Source: Apostichopus japonicus (taxonomy: Eukaryota > Echinodermata > Holothuroidea > Aspidochirotida > Stichopodidae). From it: a stretch of DNA of 64,000 nucleotides. The translations under genes were made by a program, and so were the position numbers. The notes beneath the pieces were generated by a model. That model worked only from the letters and a program-made list of their open reading frames with translations. It was not told where the DNA came from and did not search any database. Location of the stretch: NCBI RefSeq assembly GCF_037975245.1, contig NC_092580.1, positions 15,687,001 through 15,751,000 on the forward strand. Reading direction: 5' to 3'. Below, one piece after another: positions 54,801-64,000 of the stretch; the stretch's first letter is position 1, and each line of letters begins with the position of its first letter.

Positions 54801-56575
54801 TTTTTGCTTGTGGGGATTTACAGTTTTCCTTCCTTATCCATAAGCTGTGTATTGGAAGGAAAAGGATGATAGGAGAGGCTTTGATAAGAAACAGGCCTCT
54901 ATAAAAGAAATTACAAATAAATAAACATGACCGCTGATAATGTTCAGCTTTATGTAGAAGATCGTGAACTTTTCAGTCTGAATTAAAGTGATTATGAAAG
55001 AATATCGCGAAACGTCACGTCCCTGTCGAATGCAGTTGTTGTAGGAAAACTTCCAAGAATCCGATCTATGACACAAGCGGATGCCAAGTTTGTGTTCATG
55101 TCGATTAAATTTCAACTGTCATTTATAGTTACTTTGTTTATTTCTTATCGTTATTCTGTAAATGAAATATTTTTACTTTCCTTAAAAAAAAAACAGGAGG
55201 GGGGGGGGGCAGAATAGAGCCTTTATGTAAAGTCGTTGGGTTCGATGTTCATTTTGTACTAATGTGATATAATCTTCCACAAAATGATTGTGAATTTATC
55301 ATAAATATACAAGCAGTTTTTAATGTGTAATGTGTAATTTTTTTCGTTCCCAGAAATGCAATCGGGGTCGAAACAAGTTCAAACTTTACATATAGTGTCT
55401 TTCGGATACCGAGGTTTCAAACCGTATTAGCTTTCTATCTGCACTATGGTCCAATTCTATACATTATCATACATTATCATACATTATCCACGATAACATA
55501 CGATAACACACGATAACATACATTATCCAAGTTAAAATATCTCGTTAAAGTCCTGGCCCCCACCTCCCCCACAACCACTCAACCCCTCCCCCAAAAAAGA
55601 AGAAAATAAAATCTGCTAAAATATCAATTAATGGTCACTCGTATCCATATTTAAAACTGCGCTAAATGGAACACGGGTAATTTAGCTTAGCGCACACCTT
55701 TTTTTCATCACTATCGCCATGGCAACCCTGAGTTTCTTCATCTGTTTTTTCTTTTTCTTTTTTACTCTCTTCTTCTCTTTTCTTCTAATCTGTTTCTCCT
55801 CCTGTGTTAGTTCCTTCTCCATCTCATCCTCAGAGGATGTGACGTCACTACTTCTAACGCTACTCACTGGACTAATGCTTACTCTATCCATCTCTTTGGC
55901 AATTTTCTTCTTTATTCTGAAATGAGAGGGGGGAAAGAGCTTTGAAAACGAATGAAGTTGATGAGGGTGGCGGAGAACGTGATGTAATGTGATCACGAAA
56001 ATTGTCATTAAGACACTTCTCTTTGCCGCATTCAGTAAAGTATTCGTGTGTCGGATATGAGTTTATTTATCAAAATCATAAAAACAAACTGTACCTCAGT
56101 AGGGCCTATAATTATTTATATAGCTACTGTTTTTTTCAAAATCAAATTTGCTTGAAACGAAATACATTCTTGAAACCTACTTTCCTCGAAATGTTAGCCC
56201 TCACCTTTTACGAAACCTAAGCTAATGTTCTAAAGTATTTAAGAAACAATTACAACCACCCCTTCCCACCCTCTACAATATACATGATACAAAATACAAA
56301 ATACATATCCATACAAATACAAATACAAAATACATGATACAAAATGCAATCCTGAAATCCTTCCACTAAAATAGTTTCTTCACTATACTTGTGATAACCC
56401 AGCAAATTAGTTGTCTCGTTCATTGAACATTTGAATTGTTTCTTTGAAGAAAAAACCCGAGAGTATGTCTACAAACAAATCCATTGGTTCAAACCTTGTT
56501 TGTAGTGAAGAAACGAACGGTGTACATAAGTCAGCCATATAAGTAAACATATATTCACATTACTTCCCTGTCTAC

Positions 56576-56637
<62 letters not shown>

Positions 56638-59600
56638 GACAACAAAAAACTAATTTACTTCTCTTGTTCCTTCTTCTTTTTCTTCTGTTTCTTTTCTTTT
56701 TTCTTCAACTCTTTCTTTTTCACAACCTTTTGTTCTTTCTTCCTTTCTTTCTTCACTTCCTTGGCCTTTTCCTTCTTTTCCTTCTTAATAGCGGTTGTCT
56801 CTTCCTCAGGGAGGGCGTTGTCCACGTCAGAGAGTTCTTCTGTTGCCACGCTGCTAACGGAACTCGCTGAACTGACAATGTCGGTTAAGCTGTCTCTGTT
56901 GAATATTCATGAAATATTCATGAGATGAATTCAACCTTTTATGTCATCTTCATACAGGTTGGTTTTCTCTACTATTCTTTATCATGTTTTTATAGTAACT
57001 TGGGTGCGCGGAAGGCTATGAGCCCTCCCTCCCTCCTCCCCACCCACCCCTGCCCTCTAGATCTCATAACAAGACAAGACAAGACACAAGAAACAGAAAT
57101 ATAATATCCAAGACAGGAACAAATTGTACTGAAAATCAACAGGACAGAGTTTTCATTTTAGTTTCCTTCATTGTTGTTTTCAAGGCGTGTAGTTTTGCTA
57201 ATATGTAAATATTTCTAATCGTACTGATTCAATAATGTTATATTTCTTGTTCAATACTGCACTAGAAGATCACGTTTGTGGCACGTGATGTTCTTGTATG
57301 TTCTTTTTCACGCAAGGTGAGTAGCTTAGGTGGGAGGGTGGTAGCGTGGGGGGGGGGGGGGGGTAACTTATTAGTCGTAGATCCTGACATCAAAACATCA
57401 ATATAATATGAAATATGTTTTCATTTTGTTCAATTGCTTTGATACGACAATAAAGGTGTTTCTCTGCATAAAATAGCTAAAGTAATTGGTTCTTTTCATC
57501 TCAAATATCTATTTTACGGCCTATTTACCTCTCTTCCAACTCACTAACTGTTCCATCTAGTGATTTCGTTTGATCTGTCACACCGATGTCATTGTTGTCT
57601 TCCTGATCTATTGTTCTTGCATTGTTCTCCGATACATGATGTGACTTCTCCTTTTTACTGCGTTTCATTTCTGTCTGTTTCAATTTCTTTGCTTTCTTTT
57701 TGGCATTTTTCTCTTTTCTTTTCGCCTCATCGGCTAATTTCTTCTCCAACTTCATCTTCTTTTCTTCGATTCGTTTTATTTCCTTCTCAGTCTTTTTCAT
57801 AGCAATTTTTCTTTCTCTTTTAGCTATTTTCTTTTCTTTTTTCTTCTTCATTTTCTTCTGTGCTTTCATTTCTGTCTTGTCTTTCTCTGGTATATCCTGA
57901 TCATCACCCTCCTTCTCCTCCTTCTCCTCCTCCTCATCCTCCTCAATACTGAGGTCAGAACTGTCCACCGTACTCGAGCTGACGTCACTGACCTCCGATG
58001 AGCTTTCCGTTGATGACGACGTGGATGACGTAGAAGATGAGCTTTCCTCTGATGAGCTGAAAACGAAGAGGGCGATAGGCTAAATGTGTTTAGTCCTCGC
58101 AAGCCAGAGAAAAATTAAAAATTTGCCTGTGCGATTTCCTTAATAAACATATTTTTCTTAAACATAGTTTCTTAAATATATATGTAAATATATTTCTTTC
58201 ACTATCTGATTTTGCTACCAATTAAAATTTTTTTTTTTGAAAAATGGGTTTAAATTGTCGTAAGCAATAACTGCTTTTCACTAGTAGCTTATGACGTCAT
58301 AGTGCATCTTTCTAAAATGATATAGGAACCGATATAAATACTATAAAATACAAATACTATCACACGAAGGGTGACAGCTCACGTTTTCACTTTAAAATTA
58401 GAAACACGCCCAGTATACCGTTGTCGCTCAGCAGCAGAGGCTAAAACAAATACAGGATGGGGTTGCACAAAGTTTATCACCAAAACGAATCCCGAAAGCG
58501 TTTGTAGGTCTCAAATTGTAAGGTACGTTTTCCACCCCCCTCCACCCCTCAATAATTTACGGAGAATTAGGTAAATACGCAGAGAAATACACTTGGCGCG
58601 TCATCAATTATAAAAAATTAGATTCTCAAAGAAAATGAAAAAATCTGAAATGATGGAAGCTGACCTCAAAAGTTGACAGAGGAGGTTTAAAAGAAGAAGC
58701 CGCAACGGTATGTACGTGTGTTATTATTTAGATATTTCATTATAGCTTTCTTGGTATTTGTGTCAGAATATTGACATTGTACACAGTGATATAGCTTCCA
58801 TTTGACACTTTAATACTTACACGCCTGCATGATTGAGTAATGTTAGAGAGAGGTAGGCATAAACGTCACTTTACCGCTATACTGTTGGAAACAACATTCC
58901 TTTTGGGCAATGCGGAAACATTAAAAATAGATCTAAAATAATTCAAGAAAAGTTTTCCAAGAAAAAAAACAGCGGAAGAAGCAAAGTTTGTTCTTACGAA
59001 GTAGATGATGAAGAAGATGTGTCGTCGGAAGATGAAGAATCTGAAATCATCAAAAAGATGAAAATCGTTACCATTGAAACATGTCTACGTCACATGAAAA
59101 CGTCATTTAAAGCGATATACCGAGTTTCATTATTATCTGTTACATTATTACCACAACTAGGTTGTTCTTCTGTATAATTCATTCTTATGTTTCTTACTAC
59201 CATTATATCAATTCCTTTTTTTGTTATATACGTTGTTATTTAATATCGCTGTAGAAATTATTAGCAAGAAATAACTGTTGGATAACAGCGTCGAAAAGAA
59301 ACGTCTTCGGGCAGAATACGTAGGGATTGTGGATTAATGTTAAATATTGCTAATCATCTCATCAAAGGGAGTTAAGGTTATGTTTATATAGAAAATTTCT
59401 TTGAATCACAGTTACCCCAAATAACTACATCAAAAAGAGTACGAATATTTTATTATACATATTTACAGCGAAGTGGAATGTTAACATTATACGTGAATTT
59501 GAGTTTTATCGTACAATTACCAATATTTATAATAATTGAGGGCAGCATTTAAGTTTATTGTTTAGTCGAGTTATTTTTGCATTATAGACACGAAATATGT

Positions 59601-62600
59601 TAATAATACAAATGAAGAAAAGAAAGAAATGTCTATATTATTTTGCTTTGATTTTAAACATGATTTTTTTTCTAAGCAGTACTCAGGTTTTGATTCTCAA
59701 ATTTCAGTAAACTCTGGTAGCTTTACTGGGCTTTTCGTAAAATATTATGAACCAAGATTATTCTTGATCTTGATTTGTTATCCCAACAGCATCTTCAATC
59801 AGTAACTAATACATTAGCTTATTTAAGGTAGTGTTCAATCAGTAATATCTCATCAAGTTAGTTTCTTTTACCTTCTGATGAAGATGATGATGAAGATGAA
59901 CTATCTTCAGTCTCTTCCTCCTCCTCCTCTTCCTCTTTCTCATCTTCTTTTGCTTCTTCTGATGAGTCATCATAGGACGAGCTGCTCGCCGAGGAGCGAC
60001 GACGTTGCTTTTGTCTTTGTTTCTTCGTTTTCTTCTTTGTTTTCTTCTTATTTTTCTTCGACTCAACATTCTGTTTAAGTAAATTTAAATGTAAGAAAGA
60101 AATAACAAACCTTCAGTTTTGGATAGTTTAGTTATGATAGCACACAGCGATAAATAAGCATCATTAATAGCCCACTGATTAATCGAAATTTGAAAAGTGA
60201 CAATTTGCTAATAGATGGCGCTGTTAAGAAATAGATGTAGTCAAACATGCCGCTCGACATGGAAAAGAAAAGGCAGAATTTCAACAAAATGGAATACGAA
60301 GATGTTTCCGGGGAAAAAAGTAGAAGAATGTAGCATGCGTTGGAATCGTAGATTGGAAGGTCGAAGACAGTGACCCACATGGGGTTATTGGGGGCGCAGT
60401 GCAAGAATATTACCAGTTTAATAGGCTAGGTAGATTGGAGTCAGCCCTTACCGAAATCCAGATCTGGCCAAGATCTGGAATTTCAATCTGGGCCAGATCT
60501 GCTCCAGATCTGGAATTTATATCTGGCCAGATAAAAAATTAGGCAGATATAACTTGATATAAAATGAAGTTTTATATGGCCAATATAAAATTTTATCTGG
60601 GTTGAATTTTATTGCATCCATATCTGGGCCAGATAAAACTTTATCTGTTTATCTGGATTGACTCTGTATACAGTTATATCTGGCTTTATATGGCCAGATT
60701 AAACTTTATCTGCATATCTGGTTTGACTCTATATCCAGTTATATCTGGCTTTATATGGCCAGATAAAGGCTTGATATGGCCAGATTAAACCAGATATAAA
60801 GCCAGATCTGGGATTTCGGTAAGGGTGCATATGTACTGGGAGACAAATAAGGGAGGAGAGAACTAAATGTATTTTTCCTGAACAGTCAACGGACACGTGC
60901 TTCAGAAACTGACTCTACCATGGACTTTGTGTGGTATCGGAGATATCCCCAACTCACAAAATACCATCTGCAATGACCCATCGTCAGTTAGATAAGTTTT
61001 AACGATTATTCCATTTTGCTTTGGTCGTGGACACTCAACGTGGCAATGACTTTGAAGCCTACAATCTGACCCCTGCGTGTCTGACCTGCCCCCCCCCTCT
61101 AAACTCCACCACATACATTAAACTGATGATTATAATAGTAGACATACCCATGTTATATCACTGCCTGATGAAGATGATGCTTGCTTTGGTTTCTTTTTAG
61201 ATGTCTTTTTCTTCTTCTTGTCCTCATCAGACGAGCTATCACTCAAACTACTGGCGCTAGAATAATACTCTACCACGGTACGAAGTTTTCTTTCTGTTGC
61301 CATAGTGAATGGAAAGTTATAGGTATAGGCTATAGTAATATATATATATATATATTAACGTCATTGTAATAGGCTAAATTAAGATTAAATCACTTGTTTC
61401 ACGTCACCATGACGACATACTTTAGATGGATAGGTAATAATCAACAGAAACTAACACATATCTGTATATTGGTAATAATCATTTATCTATGAATAGGTAA
61501 TTTAAACATACACATGTCTGTAGATACGATAGGTAATAATTAAAGTTATCTAACATGCAAACCAAACCACAACCAAAAAGGTAAGATAAAATTGAACACT
61601 GCAATCTTGCTATGTATCCTTCCAGTTATACTTTCTAGGCGTGTTCTCATTCTCTTCCTTCAATCATTTAATACTGGTATAGGTGAACCTTTCTCGTGTG
61701 GTCTGCATATTTTCGTTGCCGGGTGTGGGATGTGGAAGCGATGGCGACAGTGGATACATTTAACAAGTTTTAAATGTCTTAAAAGCTCATTCGCACTAAT
61801 AACGTTCATGTTGTTTCACAAGTAAACCATTGAAGGAATTTCTGTCTACAATATTCAACGCTACACCTATTATGCACACTTCTTACCTTTCTTTCCTGCA
61901 GGAGTGAGTGCCAGTGGGTCCTCCTCATCTTGTCTCTCCTCTCCTCGTTTTCGTTTTCCTTTCTTCCGTTCACGTTTCTTCATTCTCCGTTTCTCCTTCT
62001 TTCTCTTCTTCTTGCTTCTTCTTGGTCGACGACCCATGCGATCGTCTCCGTCTGAATCACTCGATGATGACACTGAGCTAGAAGTAACGGAAAAGGTCAA
62101 AGGTTAAATAAGCGGGGAGGTACTTGATCTTACCTTCCCCAATCCCCCGGCCACACTCCCTCCCTTCTTCCTCTACTCTTGACCAGGCGCGGCGGAACGG
62201 GAAAATTATTGGGGGGGGGGGCTAATGTGTGGAGACTATCCAAGCGGAGCGCCACCATCGGTTGGCGCGGAGCGTACAAGAAAATTTTGGGTTTTTCAAA
62301 CCCCCAGATGGCCGGAAACGGCACTTCCCGAGTGTTTTATGCTGCGAATACCTAGCCCTAAAATATGGGTCTCAAGCCTGCAATTTCTCAGATTGCACGT
62401 AAAAATCTGTAAAACATTGTAATTTGTATATTCGATGGTGTTTTAAGAGAGTAGCTATTACTCGTAGTGTACTCGCAAAGACGTTTTTGAGTGTAGTAAA
62501 TTACTACTTGCAATTAAATGCAATAATTAAATAAATGTCATAAGAAAAAACAGAAAGCATTTCTTAATGTCAACAAATGGGTAATTCCAAAACCATATGC

Positions 62601-63447
62601 AGTTGCCAACAAATGTCTATGAACCAAGCACAGTCACGAATGCATGTACAGTACATGTGAAACGCTAAAATTGTGTTTTTGTTCGTTTAATAATTGATTG
62701 CGTTTAAACATAGAGCCATGTTCCACGCCTAGCGTGTACTCGTAGTGTAAACGCAAATTTTGATGAGTGTAGCGTTTAGCTTATTACACTCTTATTTAAA
62801 ACACTAATATTCGATGAGGCATGATACAGACAATCAATGTGGTCTATAGCCAGGGGACGGGCCGAGGGTCCCCCGAGCATTTACTAAAATTATTACACCT
62901 ATATAGTATACGTGTGCATCGGACAGATCGACAAGTATGCATTGAAAAATGGGCAGATGCACGTTTCGGAGCCTTGGTAAATATTGGGGGGGGGGGGCTT
63001 ATCATGCATTTGCCCCTCAACTTTTTCATTGGGGGCCCCCCCCCAAGCCCCCCCCCCGGTTCCGCCGCCACTGCAGTCTTGACAACCATCACGAATCTTC
63101 AGAGACGTATGATAAACGTGCAAATCATCAATCCTACCAATCTACGAACGACATTCGTTGACAAAGAATACAAGAAACAAACGTCCCTTCTTTTGTTTTC
63201 ATTTACCTAGTTTCTACACTGTCTCGCTCCTCACTGATAGCGTCATCACCTCTCACAGAACGGTCTTCGCTTTGTCTTCGTGACCAGCCTTTTCGTCTAT
63301 TATTATTCTTCTTTCGCCTTCCATTGCTATCTTGACTAGTTGTTGATCTCCTTCTTCGGCGTTCCATACGTTCTTTACGTCTTTTCCTATCTTCATCAGA
63401 TGAGCTACAATCCGTAGTGTTAGGACTCCGATACTTTGCTTCACCTC
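42157..63447 (-). CDS. Multi-exon gene: Ser/Lys-rich low-complexity N-terminus, EF-hand-like C-terminus
   Basis: Nineteen minus-strand exons join in phase from 63447 to the stop at 42157-42159, about 1,098 codons, or 945 residues if translation starts at the ATG 61303-61301. Numbering from that ATG, residues 1-545 alternate Ser/Asp/Glu-rich blocks (LSDSSSDEDKKKK, SSSSDDTSSSSS) with Lys/Glu blocks that look coiled-coil or charged helical. Residues 545-640 are acidic. Residues 690-905 form two degenerate EF-hand-like pairs, the clearest loop being DPDRSSNFIPAD, followed by DYDEISFFDYMAYIPLF. There is no signal peptide or membrane helix. I do not recognise the family. The N-terminal composition suggests a soluble scaffold, nuclear or cytoskeletal; that is inference. 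It is convergent with the GPCR gene, about 9.5 kb away. Confidence 0.85.
44180..44315 (-). CDS. EF-hand-like region exon 6
   Basis: Acceptor CATTTCAG, donor GTTCGT; phase 0 in, 1 out. Encodes ISFFDYMAYIPLFLSMHENI and IENPLDREEKFNQPTNAQQR. With the previous exon it forms DYDEISFFDYM, a loop end and exiting helix. Confidence 0.9.
45551..45760 (-). mobile_element. tRNA-headed SINE, full-length minus-strand copy
   Basis: The tRNA-like part is 45601-45672 on the minus strand with both A and B boxes intact. The upstream head matches 17678 onward. The (TA)n tail lies at 45460-45550, and a further TA tract at 45759-45837 borders the other side. Confidence 0.8.
45759..45837. repeat. (TA)n microsatellite
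   Basis: TA run at the head side of the SINE at 45551-45760, with one TTTAT interruption. Confidence 0.85.
47083..47379 (+). mobile_element. Left-truncated copy of the hAT-like element
   Basis: Nearly identical to 5725-6030 (GATGCAATTTGGTGCAATAT, AAAAAGGGGTTTTCTGACTT, TTCCTACGCCCTTG) but lacks the first ~70 bases and has no visible duplication. Confidence 0.75.
47538..47681 (-). CDS. EF-hand-like region exon 5, best calcium-loop match
   Basis: Acceptor ATCCGTAG, donor GTAAGC; 48 codons, phase 0 both ends. Encodes AMFYCNIDPDRSSNFIPADA then LRIELKAGGLNRWQEEYVMS. The loop D-P-D-R-S-S-N-F-I-P-A-D has acidic or Ser ligands at positions 1, 3, 5 and 12, so it may bind calcium. Confidence 0.92.
48225..48665. 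repeat. Degenerate (GAAT/GAGT)n tetranucleotide array
   Basis: About 440 bp of GAAT and GAGT units, in the intron just past the exon at 48703. On the minus strand it is open and in frame with that exon, so intron retention would add a Ser/His/Phe/Leu-rich stretch. Confidence 0.8.
48703..48772 (-). CDS. EF-hand-like region exon 4
   Basis: Acceptor CCAACAG, donor GTAATT; phase 2 in, 0 out. Encodes PFDKQLVDKSDLLDLERKME and LYK. The donor is followed within about 40 bp by a long GAAT-type tandem array (48225-48665). Confidence 0.88.
49839..49924 (-). CDS. EF-hand-like region exon 3
   Basis: Acceptor CACGTAG, donor GTAAGT; phase 0 in, 2 out. Encodes ILNLDEHSIVSFKMFSVVAA and ICERMCAM. LDEHSIVSFKMF resembles the second half of an EF-hand loop with I-x-F at the strand positions. 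Confidence 0.9.
50081..50155 (-). CDS. EF-hand-like region exon 2
   Basis: Acceptor TCCCTCAG, donor GTAAAA; 25 codons, phase 0 both ends. Encodes ELQEALDGVPSLVNIKPKQI and KYVLK. Confidence 0.9.
50725..50840 (-). CDS. EF-hand-like region exon 1
   Basis: Acceptor GTCTCCAG, donor GTAAGT; phase 1 in, 0 out. Encodes DTIDYLSHFRLVEQSKLDPF, GRAFVVGDENFDCSLSFD. GDENFDCSLSFDELQEAL, read with the next exon, has the shape of a degenerate EF-hand loop and F-helix. Confidence 0.9.
51201..51362 (-). CDS. Helical exon, start of conserved-looking C-terminal part
   Basis: Acceptor TCATCAG, donor GTGAGA; phase 1 in and out. Encodes KGSRKINRAFRKRAETLLPH, LEKVLRSAEELQHDEPSAVT and VRDGIAPIIDEK; amphipathic and not low complexity. 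Confidence 0.9.
52222..52509 (-). CDS. Acidic exon, linker before the C-terminal region
   Basis: Acceptor TTTCTAG, donor GTAATG; phase 1 in and out. Encodes DILRDLDAAISPQPKKSNRF, GNFIQQNLDILKHEDGEAAG, and a Glu/Asp-rich stretch ending ILSGDDEDDFNK. Confidence 0.88.
52825..52901 (-). CDS. Short poly-lysine exon
   Basis: Acceptor GCTTGCAG, donor GTAAGT; phase 2 in, 1 out. Encodes TEYQFIKKD followed by nine lysines and EKRERTL. Confidence 0.84.
52946..53089. repeat. 75-bp tandem duplication
   Basis: Two copies (52946-53020, 53021-53089) of a unit with ACACATATTAATATT, TCTATGCAAATT, GCATACGTAATATCT and CCCATAATGCAATTT, differing at few positions. Confidence 0.75.
53630..53803 (-). CDS. Exon with SEEEEESSVEEAG acidic block
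   Basis: Acceptor GGTTTCAG, donor GTAAGT; phase 2 in and out. Encodes KKKGKSDPFSVSEEEEESSV, then TMVKYDKGASRGLTDPIEKS and DPRGAEW. Confidence 0.84.
54381..54835. repeat. ~113-bp tandem array, three good units plus one decayed
   Basis: Units begin near 54381, 54494 and 54607 and share TTGTATATAAGAAAAT, GCATAATTTGACATGTTG and CAAGTAGCAATTTTCGGTT. A fourth unit from about 54722 is shortened and diverged. Confidence 0.75.
55698..55916 (-). CDS. Exon: SSVRSSDVTSSEDE block and Lys helix
   Basis: Acceptor CATTTCAG, donor GTGTGC; phase 2 in and out. Encodes RVSISPVSSVRSSDVTSSED followed by KQIRRKEKKRVKKKKKKQMK. Third phase-2/2 exon with the same Ser-then-Lys layout. Confidence 0.85.
56583..56634. 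repeat. (TA)n microsatellite
   Basis: 52 bp of TA ending about 25 bp from the left edge (donor side) of the exon at 56659-56889. Confidence 0.85.
56659..56889 (-). CDS. Exon: Ser-rich start, Lys/Glu helix
   Basis: Acceptor AGAGACAG, donor GTAAAT; phase 2 in and out. Encodes LTDIVSSASSVSSVATEELS, then ALPEEETTAIKK and a Lys/Glu run. Same layout as the exon at 57529, suggesting module duplication. Confidence 0.86.
57529..58056 (-). CDS. Large exon: Ser block then Lys/Glu helical block
   Basis: Acceptor GTTTTCAG, donor GTAAAT; 528 nt, phase 2 in and out. Begins SSEESSSSTSSTSSSTESSS, then DLSIEEDEEEE, then about 90 residues of Lys/Glu/Arg-rich sequence with spaced Ile/Leu/Met (likely long charged helix), ending TVSELEE. 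Confidence 0.88.
58057..58997 (-). other. Intron of the EF-hand-like gene
   Basis: Between the large Ser/Lys exon and the 43-nt micro-exon. No coding or repeat signal beyond short A/T runs was seen. Confidence 0.55.
58998..59040 (-). CDS. 43-nt Ser-rich micro-exon
   Basis: Acceptor GATTTCAG, donor GTAAGA; phase 1 in, 2 out. Encodes SSSSDDTSSSSST. Both neighbours match its phases. Confidence 0.75.
59872..60070 (-). CDS. Lys-rich to Ser/Glu-rich exon
   Basis: Acceptor TTAAACAG, donor GTAAAA; phase 0 in, 1 out. Encodes NVESKKNKKKTKKKTKKQRQ, then SSASSSSYDD, an eight-residue Glu run and a nine-residue Ser run. Confidence 0.82.
60444..60826. mobile_element. Inverted-repeat element made of CTGGCCAG palindromes
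   Basis: Ends CCCTTACCGAAATCCAGATC (left, from 60445) and the reverse complement of CCCTTACCGAAATCCCAGAT (right) form TIRs of about 25 bp. The interior repeats short palindromes such as ATCTGGCCAGAT and TATATGGCCA many times, plus a ~70-bp direct repeat (near 60650 and 60716) with TTGACTCT and CAGTTATATCTGGC. No ORF, and no target duplication that I can see. Confidence 0.65.
61148..61329 (-). CDS. Exon holding possible start codon MATERKLRTV
   Basis: Donor GTATGT at the left edge, phase 0 out. In frame it reads MATERKLRTVVEYYSSASSL then SDSSSDEDKKKKK, with ATG at 61303-61301. Extending the frame up to the acceptor-like ACTATAG gives a right edge of 61329 and fits the phase-1 end of the exon at 61887, but that acceptor lacks a good pyrimidine tract. 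So the exon is either an internal exon or the first coding exon (61148-61303). A third option is acceptor TTCTAG with edge 61256, which does not match the preceding exon's phase. Confidence 0.7.
61887..62077 (-). CDS. Ser-rich then Lys/Arg-rich exon
   Basis: Acceptor ACTTCTAG, donor GTAAGA; phase 2 in, 1 out. Encodes SVSSSSDSDGDDRMGRRPRR, then a Lys/Arg block and DEEDPLALTPAGKK. It joins in phase to the exon at 63207. Confidence 0.75.
62184..63073 (+). mobile_element. Possible hAT-like element or two terminal fragments
   Basis: Left end CAGGCGCGGCGGAACGGG and right end CCGGTTCCGCCGCCACTG are imperfect inverted repeats around GCGGCGGAAC. TCTTGAC lies just before the left end and three bases after the right end. 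Interior shows no transposase. It fills most of an intron of the EF-hand-like gene. Confidence 0.4.
63207..63447 (-). CDS. Ser/Arg/Lys-rich exon, most 5' seen
   Basis: Minus-strand acceptor TTCTCAG, donor GTAAAT; phase 1 in, 2 out. Encodes YRSPNTTDCSSSDEDRKRRK and further Arg/Lys runs with SERD-like acidic ends. A longer open run in another frame covers 63253-63444, but only this frame is open across the whole exon. It starts in phase 1, so at least one more exon lies upstream, outside or unseen. Confidence 0.65.
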
Positions 63448-64000
63448 CTGAGAATAAAAAAATAGCCGTCTAATAAAAAAAAACGATGAAAGGTCATTTT
63501 GTCATTACTGATCATAAAAGATTAATAACAGTTACGACTAGACATCTGCTTTAAGTTGTACAATATACCACTCTCCTTATTCCCCCTCCCCCCTCCCGAA
63601 ACAATCCCCCACCGACCACTTCTTTCCCTTCCCATAGGGTATCATTTTGGACTTGCACCTGCGGGCACACCCTACTTTCTTTGCAGCGTTCCTATTGTAA
63701 GTTGTTCATATTTCATTTCAAATTATCACCCAAAATATATGTATTCTGGTTTGAATCAATGTTCGTTTAGGCTTCCATTGATGCTACAATGAACTAAACT
63801 GATAATTCCAAAACAAGCCTGCAACCGACGGGTGTGACAGAGCAGAATGTCTCCCTGATTATTTCATCCAAGGATATTCTAAAGTAGTGTAATATATCCA
63901 GGGGGAATTTCTACACTAGTGTAGAATATCCCCATAGTAACGAACTGCTTTTTTATGCCGCTAATAAGTCGAATTAGGCATATTTCAACATCCGATACCA

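Noticed and set aside
57560-57900. Plus-strand Phe/Ser-rich frames opposite the Lys/Glu exons
   Set aside because: They are antisense shadows of the low-complexity exons of the minus-strand gene.
63253-63444. 63-residue minus-strand frame inside exon 63207
   Set aside because: It ends in a stop within the exon; the frame giving SSSDEDRKRRK is open throughout and matches neighbouring exons in style and phase.

Overview
This is a eukaryotic window, AT-rich with long introns and almost no intergenic coding. Every real coding segment is a short exon bounded by GT..AG, and many long TA microsatellites and G/C homopolymers lie between them. An adhesion GPCR of the ADGRG (GPR126/GPR64) type, an EF-hand-like gene, hAT-like and TTAA-type transposons, and tRNA- and U2-headed SINEs suggest a marine invertebrate deuterostome. 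An echinoderm such as a sea cucumber is my best guess; the organism is inferred, not proven.

Left part (1-~32,400, plus strand): the 3' two-thirds of an adhesion GPCR gene. Eleven exons (4658-31756), possibly plus one cut by the left edge (1-75), join with matching codon phases into 665 residues and a stop. They give most of a GAIN domain, a GPS motif with HL|T, seven transmembrane helices and a 130-residue Ser/Asn/Lys-rich tail. The GPS lacks the second and fourth of its four usual cysteines. Introns carry a hAT-like element with a perfect 8-bp target duplication (5652-6030), a TTAA-flanked element (16168-16788), tandem tRNA-derived SINEs (17.7-18.1 kb), a minisatellite and many (TA)n tracts.

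Middle (~32.4-42.1 kb): intergenic. It holds three copies of a repeat whose 5' end matches U2 snRNA, one with 17-bp target duplications (39404-39608), a broken GIY-YIG endonuclease fragment (33056-33240), a large fold-back sequence (38581-38740) and one unassigned candidate exon (40337-40489).

Right part (42,157-63,447, minus strand, convergent with the GPCR): a second multi-exon gene. Nineteen exons join in phase from the stop codon at 42157 to an exon near the right edge. The N-terminal half alternates Ser/Asp/Glu-rich and Lys/Glu-rich blocks. The C-terminal third has degenerate EF-hand-like pairs. I do not recognise the family. Its 5' end is unresolved: an in-frame ATG at 61301-61303 could be the start, or exons further upstream join in. 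Its introns hold another tRNA SINE, a second hAT-like copy, a ~113-bp tandem array, a 75-bp duplication, a GAAT-type array and a 383-bp inverted-repeat element built of CTGGCCAG palindromes.

The two genes look functionally unrelated. The most unusual content is the set of repeat families, especially the U2-headed retroposon and the CTGGCCAG palindrome element, and the altered GPS of the receptor.
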